A stretch of 64,000 bases of DNA from Pyrococcus furiosus DSM 3638 (lineage in GTDB: Archaea > Methanobacteriota_B > Thermococci > Thermococcales > Thermococcaceae), in assembly GCF_000007305.1 (NCBI RefSeq), contig NC_003413.1:739318-803317 (forward strand), written 5' to 3'. The notes under the pieces are model-generated. The model searched no databases, was not told the origin of the DNA, and saw only the letters and a list, made by a program, of their open reading frames with translations. Shown here one piece after another: positions 52,009 through 61,073 of this stretch. The position numbers were made by a program, and so were the translations under genes. Positions within the stretch are counted from its first letter, which is position 1. Every line of letters starts with the position of its first letter.

Positions 52009-52767
52009 GTGAAGCTTAGAATTGAACTTTTGGTTGGGGTTTCACTTGCTGTAGTTGGAGCTGTAATATTAATGTACTCCCTTGTTAGCGGTAACTCTGA
52101 AATGATTAATATAGGATTGGCTGGCATATTCCTCGGGGCCATAGTTCTGACAATAAAGGGGAAGGAGTACGTGAAGAGAGACACCCTTTCACTGACTTTA
52201 AGGTCTTATCACGAATCTATAAGAGGAATAGTGGAGGATCTGGAGCTAGAGGGGAACTCCCTCTACATCCCGCCTTACGAGAACCTTCCCAGGGGCTGGA
52301 CGTTTATTCCCCTACACAAGGACTTCGACATAGATCCAGGGAGATTTGGAGAAGACGTGGCCTTTCTTACCAATGTAGGTAGCGAAAAGCAGATGGGTTT
52401 ACTATTGAGGCCCACTGGACTTGAACTTCTTGGAAGGTTTGAGGAGCACCTAGAGGGAGAAATAACAAGTGTTGGAGATGTGGAGAGTGCATCTTCATCT
52501 GTTCTAAGGGCCCTAGGATTAGCAAGGGGAGTTTACATAAAGGAGGATGAGGAAGGATTTACAATATACGTGACCCCAGAAGATATTGGGTTCTGCAGGA
52601 GGAATATTAGTTATTGCAACAAGGTTGCCTGTCCCATATGTTCCTCAATACTTTTAGGCTTAGCTAAGGCAACCAGTGAAATCATAGAGGCTGGGAACTT
52701 CTCGATAGAGGGAGAAAGAGTCAAGGTCGAGGCGAGGAAACTTGGGGGTGTTAGGGAGTGGATGTAG
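52009..52767 (+). CDS. Conserved archaeal membrane-anchored protein, function unknown
   Basis: 252 residues. Two N-terminal helices (LLVGVSLAVVGAVILMYSL, IGLAGIFLGAIVLTI) and a soluble domain with LYIPPYENLPRGWTFIPLHK and a four-Cys motif FCRRNISYCNKVACPICSS that might bind metal. It is divergent from the DUF4129-like gene across about 55 bp, and followed by a small membrane gene with a 10 bp overlap. The start is GTG 52009. I know of no function; the neighbourhood ties it to the MoxR cluster. Confidence 0.7.
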   Translation: MKLRIELLVGVSLAVVGAVILMYSLVSGNSEMINIGLAGIFLGAIVLTIKGKEYVKRDTLSLTLRSYHESIRGIVEDLELEGNSLYIPPYENLPRGWTFIPLHKDFDIDPGRFGEDVAFLTNVGSEKQMGLLLRPTGLELLGRFEEHLEGEITSVGDVESASSSVLRALGLARGVYIKEDEEGFTIYVTPEDIGFCRRNISYCNKVACPICSSILLGLAKATSEIIEAGNFSIEGERVKVEARKLGGVREWM

Positions 52768-53000
52768 AGGATTACATAACCCTCTTCCTCTCACTCTGGA
52801 TAATAGCTTCGGCTTTAGCAGTTAAGAGCGTCGACGTGTTCCTAACCTTAACCCTCATAGGCCTTCTAATAACTCTAGAGGTAGGTGGCTTGTTCCTAAG
52901 CAAGGAGCAGAAGGAAAACCTTCAGCCTCTAATTGAGATTTTACTTCTCGTCTTCGCGGTAATAGTGGTGAAGAAGGTTTACGAGGTTCTAAGTGGTTAA
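52758..53000 (+). CDS. Small membrane protein, unknown
   Basis: 80 residues, with hydrophobic stretches ITLFLSLWIIASALAV, VFLTLTLIGLLITLEVGGLF and LIEILLLVFAVIVVKKVYEV. The GTG start lies inside the end of the preceding gene, so translation is coupled. No family recognised. Confidence 0.6.
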   Translation: MDVEDYITLFLSLWIIASALAVKSVDVFLTLTLIGLLITLEVGGLFLSKEQKENLQPLIEILLLVFAVIVVKKVYEVLSG

Positions 53001-53117
53001 CTTGTATTGTGGTACAAGTTTTCTACATCCTTACCATCTGAAGATTCTGAACTTTCATGAAAGTAAGAAGTACAAAAGAATTTTAAGACTCCTTCTATTT
53101 TTCCTCTTGGTGATTGG

Positions 53118-54107
53118 ATGAAGGTTGAGGATTACTGGGATTTAATAACTATCATCGCGCTCTCACTCCTTCTCGACTTTCTTATAGCTTTTTATCCTGA
53201 CAGTTTGCTTAGGAAGGTCCTTGGTCTAGCATTTGTGCTATTCTTCCCGGGTTACGTGTTCATAACGGCCCTTTTCCCCGAGAGAAAAGAACTCGACAAT
53301 CTTGAGCGCTTAGCTTTAAGCATTGGTTTGAGCATTGCCATTGTGCCCCTCATAGGTTTGGGCCTCAACTACACTCCTTGGGGAATAAGGCTAGTTCCGA
53401 TTCTCGTTAGCTTAACCGTCTTCAATCTCATCTTTGCTATTGCAGCTATTTATAGAAGGACCAACGCCGTTGATCCATGGATCCCAAGGGTGAGCATTGA
53501 GAAGATAAAAGAGGAGCTCGAGTGGGATAAAGCTAGCAAGCTCGACAAGGCCCTAACAGTCATTTTGATAATCGCGATAATATCCTCCATCGCCACTTTG
53601 GTTTATGTGATAACCCATCCAAAGCCTGGCGAAGCTTTTACCGAGTTCTACATCCTTGGGCCCAGGGGGAAGGCGAGTGATTACCCGACGAAGCTTTACG
53701 TTGGGCAAAATGGGACTGTGATAATTGGAATAGTTAATCATGAGCACAGGAACGTCACGTACTTCGTTGAGATATGGCTCGCGAACTTAACTTTTAACTT
53801 CACTACGAATGAGACTATAGTCCACGAGATGTACCTTATGGATTACTTCAACGTGACCCTGCCCCCTATTCCGGTGAACATCGAGGGCAACTGGACGCCG
53901 CAGTTTGAGAAAAACTACACATTCAGCATAGATAAGCCCGGAAGGTGGCAACTCTGGTTTTTACTCTTCAAGGATAAGGAACCTCCAATACCTGAGAGCT
54001 GCTTAAGAGGAGAGAACTGTGCTGATACAGAGGCTTGGAGAATAATTCAGGCAATAAACGGGACAATACAGAGCCTAAAACTCAACGTGGAGGTTAAGGA
54101 GATTTAA
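53118..54107 (+). CDS. DUF1616-family membrane protein
   Basis: 329 residues. Four N-terminal helices include VLGLAFVLFFPGYVFITALF and LDNLERLALSIGLSIAIVPL, the DUF1616 signature, followed by a cytosolic loop, another helix (VILIIAIISSIATLVYVITH) and an extracellular beta domain with NGTVIIGIVNHEHRNVTYFV. DUF1616 proteins occur with glycan and cell-surface genes in archaea; function is unknown. ATG 53118 has GGTGATTGG directly upstream. It is separated from the preceding small gene by about 115 bp with its own AT-rich promoter region. Confidence 0.8.
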   Translation: MKVEDYWDLITIIALSLLLDFLIAFYPDSLLRKVLGLAFVLFFPGYVFITALFPERKELDNLERLALSIGLSIAIVPLIGLGLNYTPWGIRLVPILVSLTVFNLIFAIAAIYRRTNAVDPWIPRVSIEKIKEELEWDKASKLDKALTVILIIAIISSIATLVYVITHPKPGEAFTEFYILGPRGKASDYPTKLYVGQNGTVIIGIVNHEHRNVTYFVEIWLANLTFNFTTNETIVHEMYLMDYFNVTLPPIPVNIEGNWTPQFEKNYTFSIDKPGRWQLWFLLFKDKEPPIPESCLRGENCADTEAWRIIQAINGTIQSLKLNVEVKEI

Positions 54108-54730
54108 TCCCTTCTGAAAATTCCCCTGTCCATTACCTCTTTGTCCTTGAGATATGTGTACATTATAACCTCCCCCTCCACATCTTTTGGGAGCTCAAAT
54201 CAAAAACCATAGTGGCGTTATCAAGAAAACCCCATATCTTTAGTTTTGTCCCGGTAGCGTTATCAAACCTGAAAATGATTTTATCTCCACTCCTCTCAAT
54301 TCTCACGTTGGGGTGTTTGAGCTTCAATATCTTTGTCAGCCCTCCATCGGAATAAACAAGCTCATAGGGCCCACTTGCATTGATGAAGAGCTTTGTTAGG
54401 GTTGTGTTAAATGCCTCTGCATTCATGAAAATCGCATACTGGTAATCAAGGTTTATGTAAAGATAAGTATCTGTGTTTGAGTAACTTATTCTAGGCTTCG
54501 ATGGCAAACTCGTAGAAAAAGTCTCTCCAGTTCCAGTGTATGGTGTAATCAATGGCTTCTGGATCAACCAAACCGGAAATCTTGAAATAGTCCTAAGATA
54601 CACCCCTCAGGACTGGTTCGAGAGGGGATTAATAATCTCTCTGACAACCTTCGTCTTGAGCATCTAAGAGATTGGAAGAGAAGTTCAGAAGGATAATTAG
54701 TAGAGTCAAGATGAGGAGGCATTGAGATTG
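54104..54730 (-). pseudogene. Secreted protein, decayed
   Basis: A hydrophobic start CLLILTLLIILLNFSSNLLD AQDEG, then GVYLRTISRFPVWLIQKPLI and TYLYINLDYQYAIFMNAEAF, NVRIERSGDKIIFRFDNATG, then (after a one-base shift near 54195) ELPKDVEGEVIMYTYLKDKE VMDRGIFRRD and a stop at 54104. At least three frameshifts or stops interrupt it. It looks like an exported beta-rich protein; the family is not recognised. The 3' end touches the DUF1616 stop. Confidence 0.55.
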
Positions 54731-54788
54731 GGAGATAAGCTGATCTCCTCCCCACCTAAAGGGCTAGGCTTTTAGGTAGAAAAGGTCG

Positions 54789-55205
54789 TCAGTCTTGGAT
54801 CACCTCAACATCTAAGTTCTGAAAATGTCTGTCAAACGTGTATATCTCTTTAATGTTGAGTTCTTTCATTTTGAGATAAGCTAGGGCATCATTTACACTT
54901 ATTCCTTTTTCTTTAGAAATAAGTACTGCTTTCAAATATTCCTCCACAGACACTGGGAGAATTTTAACATTTTCAGCGAGGAGCAGGTTTTCTAAAAATC
55001 TTACCGCAGTTGTGAGGTTTACCTTTGCCTCCAAGATGTTTGCAATCTCGCTTAAGTGTATCAATGTCGTCACAACATCTTCTCCATTTTCGACCCTTAG
55101 AAGAATCTTTTTGGCTTTTTCCTTCTTTTTGAGAATCTCCTTACTTGTGTTCCCTTTTGGCTTTATCATCGCATAAAGAAAAACATTGCTGTCAATGAAT
55201 CTCAT
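54789..55205 (-). CDS. VapC-type PIN ribonuclease toxin
   Basis: 138 residues with D5 (FIDSNVF), E in IHLSEIANILE, D in VNDALAY and D in YTFDRHF, a complete PIN active site. Closely related to the protein at 29129-29545 (same length, same end FDRHF.NLDV). ATG 55205 overlaps the stop of the AbrB-type antitoxin. As the only pair here with both members intact, it is probably functional. Confidence 0.88.
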   Translation of the reverse strand: MRFIDSNVFLYAMIKPKGNTSKEILKKKEKAKKILLRVENGEDVVTTLIHLSEIANILEAKVNLTTAVRFLENLLLAENVKILPVSVEEYLKAVLISKEKGISVNDALAYLKMKELNIKEIYTFDRHFQNLDVEVIQD

Positions 55206-55432
55206 TCATACTCCCCTGCAAGTTCTTTTAAAAGCTCTTTTTCAACGTCTTCCTCAACCTCTTCCACTTCGATTATATCAAAGAACTCTGAAAGTTTTGG
55301 CTTCCTCTTTGGTAAAATCTCTATCCTGTCTTCAAATTCGATTAGAATTACCTCGTTACCCCACCTTTTCCGCCACTCTTTTGGTAAAACAATTCTACCC
55401 TGACTATCAATTCGCTTAACTTCCATTCCCAT
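55202..55432 (-). CDS. AbrB/SpoVT-type antitoxin
   Basis: 76 residues: MEVKRIDSQGRIVLPKEWRK RWG is the swapped-hairpin AbrB DNA-binding domain, followed by an acidic toxin-binding tail (IIEVEEVEEDVEKELLKEL). It should bind its own promoter and neutralise the PIN toxin downstream. GGTGATATTATT precedes ATG 55432. It shows what the truncated antitoxin at 28960 has lost. Confidence 0.87.
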   Translation of the reverse strand: MGMEVKRIDSQGRIVLPKEWRKRWGNEVILIEFEDRIEILPKRKPKLSEFFDIIEVEEVEEDVEKELLKELAGEYE

Positions 55433-55656
55433 AATAATATCACCATAAAAAGTTTATACTGTCAAATTTATAAGATTTTTAGTGAATTTAAATTTCTCTG
55501 GTTCTCTGTTAAAGCAGTGACATAAAAACATGAGAAAGTTTGGAAAGACAAAAGAAAATTTTAAAGCCCATAGTCAAAATATAAAAAGACAGCGACAAAG
55601 ATTGGAACAATAAAGGAGTTTATGCGTGGAAGCAAGACTTTAACAAGGTGAATCCA

Positions 55657-56593
55657 ATGAAAAAATTAATCACGTTATTGCTCCTCCCTCTACTGCTCAC
55701 CTTCGCTTTATTTGATGAAAATAAAACTTTCATATTTGCCAGGAACGTTACATTTATAGGAAAAGGCTCTTTTGGATGGAAAAATGTAGAGATAATAGCC
55801 ATACCCTTCAAAGAAGCCAAATTCTCTTCTCTAGTGATTATAATAAACGGCACCGGGATAATTTATTTAGATAATCTCACAGTTAGCGAGATTAAGGCTA
55901 TTGAAAAACCAAAGACAGAGATAACCACGACTCAAACTAAAACCGAGACACCAAAAGAAACAGAAACCTTAGCTACTCAAGAAATGGAAAAAGAGGTCTT
56001 AACTAATGAAACAGAAAACCTCCAAAAGCTTCTAATTGACGATGAAGACATTGAAATTGAAATCTTCTTGAACGAAACTTATTCCCCAGGAGACACAATT
56101 AGAGCAGACTTTTACATAACCAACAAGCAGGGAGTAGTCTTCTAAAATCAATTCCATTTGGGATCAGAGTACTGTCAACACCAATATAGTGGAGTCTCTT
56201 TTGGGTGAGGTGAGAGACGGATACATGGTGGGAAGTCAATTTGCTCATTGATTTTTCTATTTTGATACCAAAAGTGCCCATGGCTCCTAAGTAATCTTTC
56301 CAATACTCCTTCCAGAGTTCATGCCAGGTGATTACTAGGGGATTTTCCTAAGAGCAAAGTGCACTTTAGATGAAAAACACGGGAAATACAGGAACTGCTG
56401 ACAGTCTATTATATCGTACTCCCATTTAGCTTTAAGGAGTACTTTTGCGGAAAAGTATAATGCCGTGGCAATTTTCAGCAACGTAGGCATCTCAGAAAAC
56501 AACGAAATTTCAACAGGAGAATTTGACGTAAAAATGAGCAAAACCGAAAACTCCTTCTACAATGATTTAAAGTTGTTTGATTTGAAGACTTAA
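55657..56593 (+). pseudogene. Secreted cell-surface protein, broken
   Basis: A signal peptide (KKLITLLLLPLLLTFALF) is followed by FARNVTFIGKGSFGWKNVEI, a Thr/Glu-rich linker (ITTTQTKTETPKETETLATQ) and IEIFLNETYSPGDTIRADFY, the start of a COG1361-like (CARDB) surface domain; the frame stops at 56145. Further right, degenerate frames give INSIWDQSTVNTNIVESLLG and YNAVAIFSNVGISENNEIST GEFDVKMSKTENSF to a stop at 56593. So the original gene was longer and has decayed by stops and frameshifts. GTGA with AAGGTG precedes ATG 55657. Confidence 0.6.
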
Positions 56594-56599
56594 AACTTG

Positions 56600-56823
56600 G
56601 GATGAAATAGTGTGGGGAAGCGAGAGAAAAATGGAGAGAACTAGAGTACATCGTCGTTGGTCTTGATCCTCAGCTTACCTATGAGAATCTCAAGTACAGC
56701 TGTATGGTGCTTATTTTATAGGCGCAACTCTCAAGATTGGTAAACTCTCTGCTGGTATCGGTTTGGGAGTGAAGACTGTCCATGTCAAGAATGATGAAAG
56801 CTTCCTTATGAATAGTAAGTAAC
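56600..56823 (+). pseudogene. Decayed coding remnant, family unknown
   Basis: Forward frames read LEYIVVGLDPQLTYENLKYS and then YGAYFIGATLKIGKLSAGIG LGVKTVHVKNDESFLMNSK with a stop at 56821-56823. It needs frameshifts and has no clear start. It may be the end of the surface-protein operon. The stretch from 56824 to 56888 holds nothing recognisable. Confidence 0.35.
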
Positions 56824-56888
56824 GGGAGAGCTCTGTAAAGTTAGTGACCGTCACTGAAAATAAACAAAAAAGTAAAGAACAAACCCCC

Positions 56889-57698
56889 TCACTTTGGCAT
56901 TTCTTTTATGTGTACGTCTAATTGTGGGAATGGTATTTCTATGCCTTCTCTTCTGTAAGCCTCGTATATGCCTTTGGTTAGGTCGAACTTAACGGTCCAG
57001 TAGTCCTCGGTCTTCGCCCATGCCCTAAGCTGGAGGTTTATTGATGAGTCACCAAGTTCTGTTACAACAACTGCTGGAGCGGGGTCTTTGAGAACCTTTG
57101 GATGGTTCTGCATTAGCTCCATGGCCACTTTAATGGCCTTGTCGAGGTCTGTACCATAGGCCACTCCAACATTTACGTCAACCCTCCTCGTTGGCATTCT
57201 CGTGTAGTTGGTTATAACGTTCCCCCAGACGAGTTTGTTGGGGATTGTTATGAGGACATTGTCTGCAGTTAGCAGTTCTGTGCTCATTATGCCAACGGCA
57301 TTGACTTTTCCAACTTTTCCTGCAACTTCAACGACTTCGCCAATGTCAATGGGTCTTAGGGCGGCTATCCAGACGCCCGCTGCTAGGTTGGTGAGTGTGT
57401 CCTGCATTCCAAAGCCCAAGATTAAACCTATCACTGCTGACAGGCCCAGGACTACTGATCCAACTTCGATACCGAGGGCTCTAACTGCGAGTAGTATTAC
57501 TGCCACGTAGAGGAGTGCGCTGAGGAATCTTCCGAGGAATTCCACGACAAGCTCGGGAAGTTTTGTTTTCTTGAGCCCTCGCTTGAAGGAAGCAACGACT
57601 ACCTTTGCCACAATATACCCCACTATTAAGACTACTATTGCAGTTAACACTTGCATGGGTGTAACTCCAACATAAGGAAGAGGCTCGTCAAGAGCCAC
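56889..57698 (-). CDS. MscS-family mechanosensitive channel
   Basis: About 270 residues. Helices near 12-35, 55-75 and 80-105; the pore-lining helix is VVLGLSAVIGLILGFGMQDT LTNLAAGVWI, followed by DIGEVVEVAGKVGKVNAVGI and LITIPNKLVWGNVITNYT, the conserved MscS beta domain. It opens on membrane tension during hypo-osmotic shock. Best start is GTG 57698 (or GTG 57701), seven or four bases after GGAGGTGA; the frame opens further up with TTG 57719. Between it and the tRNAs lies an IS. Confidence 0.9.
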   Translation of the reverse strand: MALDEPLPYVGVTPMQVLTAIVVLIVGYIVAKVVVASFKRGLKKTKLPELVVEFLGRFLSALLYVAVILLAVRALGIEVGSVVLGLSAVIGLILGFGMQDTLTNLAAGVWIAALRPIDIGEVVEVAGKVGKVNAVGIMSTELLTADNVLITIPNKLVWGNVITNYTRMPTRRVDVNVGVAYGTDLDKAIKVAMELMQNHPKVLKDPAPAVVVTELGDSSINLQLRAWAKTEDYWTVKFDLTKGIYEAYRREGIEIPFPQLDVHIKEMPK

Positions 57699-57812
57699 CA
57701 CACTATCACCTCCTGGCAATTACTATATTTATCCAAAATATAATTTAAGACTTTAGCTTATAATATTCCTAGCCAAAACTTCGAACAATTCAGGTAAGAG
57801 TAACAATGCGGG

Positions 57813-58594
57813 GATACTGTCAGGATAACTGGGGCATCACCTCTTGAAGCCACTCAGTCACATCACCAGGCGGACAACCAAACCGAGAATGAAACCTAAC
57901 AAAATTATACCAGAACGCAAACAGAAAAACAAACCTGTGAACCCTCCTCCAGTCTCTAGCCCTGAAATTATTCCAGAAACGCTTTGTTCTTTCTTTTAAA
58001 GTCCTGAACCAGCGTTCAATACAGTTCCTCGGCCCGAAGGTTACGTGAACAAAATCCAGTCCAAGGGATTTAAAAGCAGACTTGTACCACTTCCCACCAT
58101 CAACCAGAAAAACAGGCTGTCCTTTGCAGGATTTCAAAACAACCAGAATGAAGTCTCTAGCAATCCACCAGTTTCTGGTTGTTGTAATCCAGACTGCGAG
58201 AACTTCCCTGCTCTCAACGTCAAGTGCAGCCCAGAGAAATCTCTTCTCCCCGTTGATTTTTACGACAGTCTCATCAACTGCGATAAAATTCCTCTGTTTT
58301 CTTACTGCGAGGAGTGTTGGCTGGTAAACTGCTTCTGCTAGTTTTTGAACTGCCTCCCAGACTGTTGTGTGGCTGATTTTGAGGATTTTTCCGACTTGTC
58401 TGTAGCTGAGGCCTCGCAGGTATAGTTCTACTGCTCTGATTTTCTTTTCTGGTGGGATTTTGTTGCGGCGAAAAGGTTTTAAGACTGAAATCAGTGAGTA
58501 TAGAATGCTCTCAGCCTTCATTTCTCTCCCTTCTTTTTCTGAAAAATTATCAGAAACTTAAACCTAACGCCCTACCGCTTATCCTAACAGTATC
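57813..58594 (-). mobile_element. IS6-like insertion sequence, copy 3 (782 bp)
   Basis: Inverted relative to copies 1 and 2. Perfect 8 bp direct repeats AATGCGGG flank it (57805-57812 and 58595-58602), so it is a clean insertion into the spacer between mscS and the tRNA genes. It serves as the reference for what an unrearranged copy looks like. Confidence 0.95.
57820..58521 (-). CDS. IS6-like DDE transposase, copy 3
   Basis: 233 residues, identical to the proteins of copies 1 and 2, with D83, D141 and E169. Intact, and on the minus strand. The clean target duplication means that the transposase family has been active since the last common state of this spacer. Confidence 0.93.
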   Translation of the reverse strand: MKAESILYSLISVLKPFRRNKIPPEKKIRAVELYLRGLSYRQVGKILKISHTTVWEAVQKLAEAVYQPTLLAVRKQRNFIAVDETVVKINGEKRFLWAALDVESREVLAVWITTTRNWWIARDFILVVLKSCKGQPVFLVDGGKWYKSAFKSLGLDFVHVTFGPRNCIERWFRTLKERTKRFWNNFRARDWRRVHRFVFLFAFWYNFVRFHSRFGCPPGDVTEWLQEVMPQLS

Positions 58595-58607
58595 AATGCG
58601 GGGATCG

Positions 58608-58648
58608 AAAACTTTTTAAATTTATAGCTAGGGAAAACTATTGGGCAC
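58608..58648 (+). promoter_or_regulatory. Promoter of the tRNA-Glu/tRNA-Ile unit
   Basis: CGAAAACTTTTTAAATTTAT has a purine-rich BRE (CGAAAA) followed by a TATA box (CTTTTTAAAT), about 30-40 bp before the tRNA-Glu 5' end. The IS ends only about 10 bp upstream of it, leaving the core promoter intact. Confidence 0.65.
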
Positions 58649-58726
58649 GCCCCGGTGGTGTAGCCCGGTCAATCATGCGGGACTCTCGATCCCGCGACCC
58701 GGGTTCAAATCCCGGCCGGGGCACCA
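58649..58726 (+). tRNA. tRNA-Glu (CTC)
   Basis: Acceptor GCCCCGG pairs with CCGGGGC; the anticodon loop CTCTCGA gives anticodon CTC (codon GAG); T-arm GGGTTCAAATCCC; discriminator A and encoded CCA. 78 nt, no intron seen. Confidence 0.95.
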
Positions 58727-58729
58727 AAT

Positions 58730-58807
58730 GGGCCCGTGGCTCAGCCTGGTCAGAGCGCCCGCCTGATAAGCGGGAGGTCCGGGGTTCGAAGCCCCGCGGG
58801 CCCACCA
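58730..58807 (+). tRNA. tRNA-Ile (GAT)
   Basis: Acceptor GGGCCCG pairs with CGGGCCC; the anticodon loop CTGATAA gives GAT (codons AUC/AUU); T-arm with GGTTCGAAGCC; encoded CCA. Three bases after tRNA-Glu, so one transcript is likely. Confidence 0.95.
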
Positions 58808-58823
58808 TAATTCTTCTAAAAAC

Positions 58824-59831
58824 TTATAACGACCACCAGGGACTCAAGATGTCCTTAACCTCCTCCGCCAACTTTAGGGTCTCATATCTTGGCTCTTCTC
58901 GAGCTTTCGCTTTACCCTCTTCGTAGCCCATTATGAAGGCCGGAAAACCTTTATCTAACCCTACTCCATACCCGCCTTCCAATATAAATGCCAAGGGATA
59001 TTTATTTAATGTAGCCCCTGCATAAGAGTAAAAACTTTCTGTGAGCCTTAATGTTGTTAGACCATCCCCTTTAAATCCATCAAAGCCCGCGGAAATTACG
59101 ATGACCTTTGGCTTAACTTCTTCAACTATTGGAAGCACAATTTCGTCCCAAACATATATGTAATCCCCATCCCCAGAATAGTGGGGCATTGGGAGGTTTA
59201 TCTTGCTCCCATAAGCATTTGACCCTCCAACTTCACTCACATCCCCACTCCCTGGGTAGATGTCTCTCTCGTGTAGATCTATGTGAATCACATCGGGATC
59301 GTTCCAGAATATTTCCTGAGTCCCGTTTCCATGATGAGCGTCAAAATCTATTACAACAACTTTTCCAACTCCCTCTTCTTTCAAGGTGACAACTGCAGAG
59401 GCCGCGTTGTTGAAGATGCAGAAGCCTAGTGTTGGGGCACCCATGGCCCTTCCTCTTCTCCCTGCATGATGCCCAGGGGGCCTAACTAGAGCCATGTGGA
59501 GGCCTCCATAGTGAAGGGCTGATAAAGCTGCACTCCTTGCGGCTCCTAAAGCTAACAATGCCGCACTCCAAGTCCCAGGAGAAACATAAGTGTCTGGATC
59601 AAGTCTTGTGATTCCTTTTTCAACGGCCTCTTTAACGAAGTTGATGTAATCCCTGTCGTGAATTTTCTCAACGAAAGTCTCTTCAACTGGGTTTGGTTCT
59701 TCTATTCTTTCTTCAAGTCCAAGCTCTCTGACCTTGGAAAGAACGATTTCGAGTCTCTTGGGATTCTCTGGATGATACTCACTAGGTCTATGGAGGTTAA
59801 ACTTCTTGGAATAAAATATTGAGCCAATCAT
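58824..59831 (-). CDS. Histone-deacetylase-family amidohydrolase
   Basis: 335 residues. RPPGHHAGRRGRAMG (H121, H122), VIDFDAHHGNGTQEIFW (metal ligands D164, H166), SAGFDGFKGD (third ligand Asp) and LEGGYG near the C-terminus make a complete zinc site of the arginase/HDAC fold. In archaea these are acetylpolyamine amidohydrolases or lysine deacetylases acting on Alba-like or other proteins; the substrate is open. It converges on the tRNA unit, 16 bp away. ATG 59831 has no strong ribosome site, suggesting leaderless translation. Confidence 0.9.
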   Translation of the reverse strand: MIGSIFYSKKFNLHRPSEYHPENPKRLEIVLSKVRELGLEERIEEPNPVEETFVEKIHDRDYINFVKEAVEKGITRLDPDTYVSPGTWSAALLALGAARSAALSALHYGGLHMALVRPPGHHAGRRGRAMGAPTLGFCIFNNAASAVVTLKEEGVGKVVVIDFDAHHGNGTQEIFWNDPDVIHIDLHERDIYPGSGDVSEVGGSNAYGSKINLPMPHYSGDGDYIYVWDEIVLPIVEEVKPKVIVISAGFDGFKGDGLTTLRLTESFYSYAGATLNKYPLAFILEGGYGVGLDKGFPAFIMGYEEGKAKAREEPRYETLKLAEEVKDILSPWWSL

Positions 59832-59883
59832 GAGAGAATATTACAAGTAGGAAAACTTAAACTTTATTAAAAAGAATAAGAAA

Positions 59884-60135
59884 TCAGGCAAGGCTTATTC
59901 CTGCCTTCTCAAGGGCAGCCCTAACTTCCTCGTCACTTGCTCCCCTGGGAATGTCAATCTTCTGTGGAAGGGGCTCGATGTGCTTTATGTTCATCCTTCT
60001 CCTCTTAACCTTGTTGAGCCCTGCTCCAGTAACTAGAACGAAGTTCTTGTCTATTATGTCGACAACAACCACCTTCTGCCCGGCTCTTCTTCCAGCAATT
60101 ACCACCGCTATTCTACCAACATCAATTGCAGGCAT
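59884..60135 (-). CDS. rpl14e: Ribosomal protein L14e
   Basis: 83 residues, [53 protein letters not shown], the KOW-type beta-barrel of archaeal/eukaryotic L14e of the large subunit. It is the last gene of the L34e-cmk-L14e operon, immediately following cmk (0 bp gap). Confidence 0.95.
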
Positions 60136-60714
60136 TCATCCCACCTCCTTCTCTTTTTTCGACCCCGCGTCGCCGACGGGGTCCAGGTGGTCGATGGCAG
60201 CCTTCACAATTGCGAAGACCCCATCGGGCGACCATTTAGATGTGTCAATTATTAAATCATATATGGAAAGGTCGTTTATGTCGATACCATATAGGTTTAA
60301 ATATCTTTTCCTGTTCTGCATTTCCCTTTCAGCTATCTTCATAAAGGCCTCTTCAACGGTTATTCCCTCTCTCCTTGCAACCCTTTCAGCCCTGACCCTT
60401 ATAGGTGCATCAAGCCAAATCTTCAGGTCTGCGTTCTTTACCATCCATCCAGCTAACCTTCCTTCAATTACAACGTTGCACTCCTTAGCGGCCTCTATCT
60501 GCCTTCTATCAACCTCTCTATCTATCTCTGGATGGAGTTCTGCATACTTCTGGAACTCCTCTAAGGTCATCCCTCTTTCCTTTGCCATCTGCCTGAATAT
60601 TAAACCTGCGTAGACGTGCTTAAAGCCGTAGTGCTCGGCCAACTTTCTACATAGGGTAGTTGTACCCGAACCAGCTAAACCACTAACAGTTATTACGAGG
60701 CACCCCTTAGGCAT
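60136..60714 (-). CDS. cmk: Cytidylate kinase
   Basis: 192 residues. The P-loop [20 protein letters not shown] lies at 11-30, followed by [40 protein letters not shown] and [14 protein letters not shown]; this archaeal CMP kinase phosphorylates CMP/dCMP with ATP. Standard archaeal neighbour of L34e and L14e. Intact; starts 11 bp after the L34e stop. Confidence 0.94.
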
Positions 60715-60725
60715 GGGGCACCCCT

Positions 60726-60995
60726 TCAGCTGAGTTGAGCTCTAATTTGCTCCTTCATTACCTTACGCATGCACCTAGGGCAGAGGTGTGGCATTGGCCT
60801 CTCGGGTCTCTTCTTTGTCTTTGGTAGCTTTCTCATTTCAACAGGCCTACCCCTGGGAATTCCGTTCAGTGGCCTGCCACACATTGCACAGTGAGCAATC
60901 TTTGGCTTCTTCCTCTCGAAGTGGATTACAACTCTTCCCCCAGGTGTCCTAACGTACTTCCTTCTCCATGACCTTGACCTGTACATTGGCTTCAT
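60726..60995 (-). CDS. rpl34e: Ribosomal protein L34e
   Basis: 89 residues: [20 protein letters not shown], then [17 protein letters not shown] and [16 protein letters not shown], two CxxC pairs forming a zinc site, as in archaeal L34e. First gene of the operon; its promoter shares the 78 bp spacer with the divergent small gene at 61074. Confidence 0.95.
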
Positions 60996-61073
60996 TACTT
61001 CCCACCTCGGATTAGGCTAAAGCTAAGCATTTTTAAATTTAACCAACGGTCAAGAGATGGAGGTGATGCTGAG

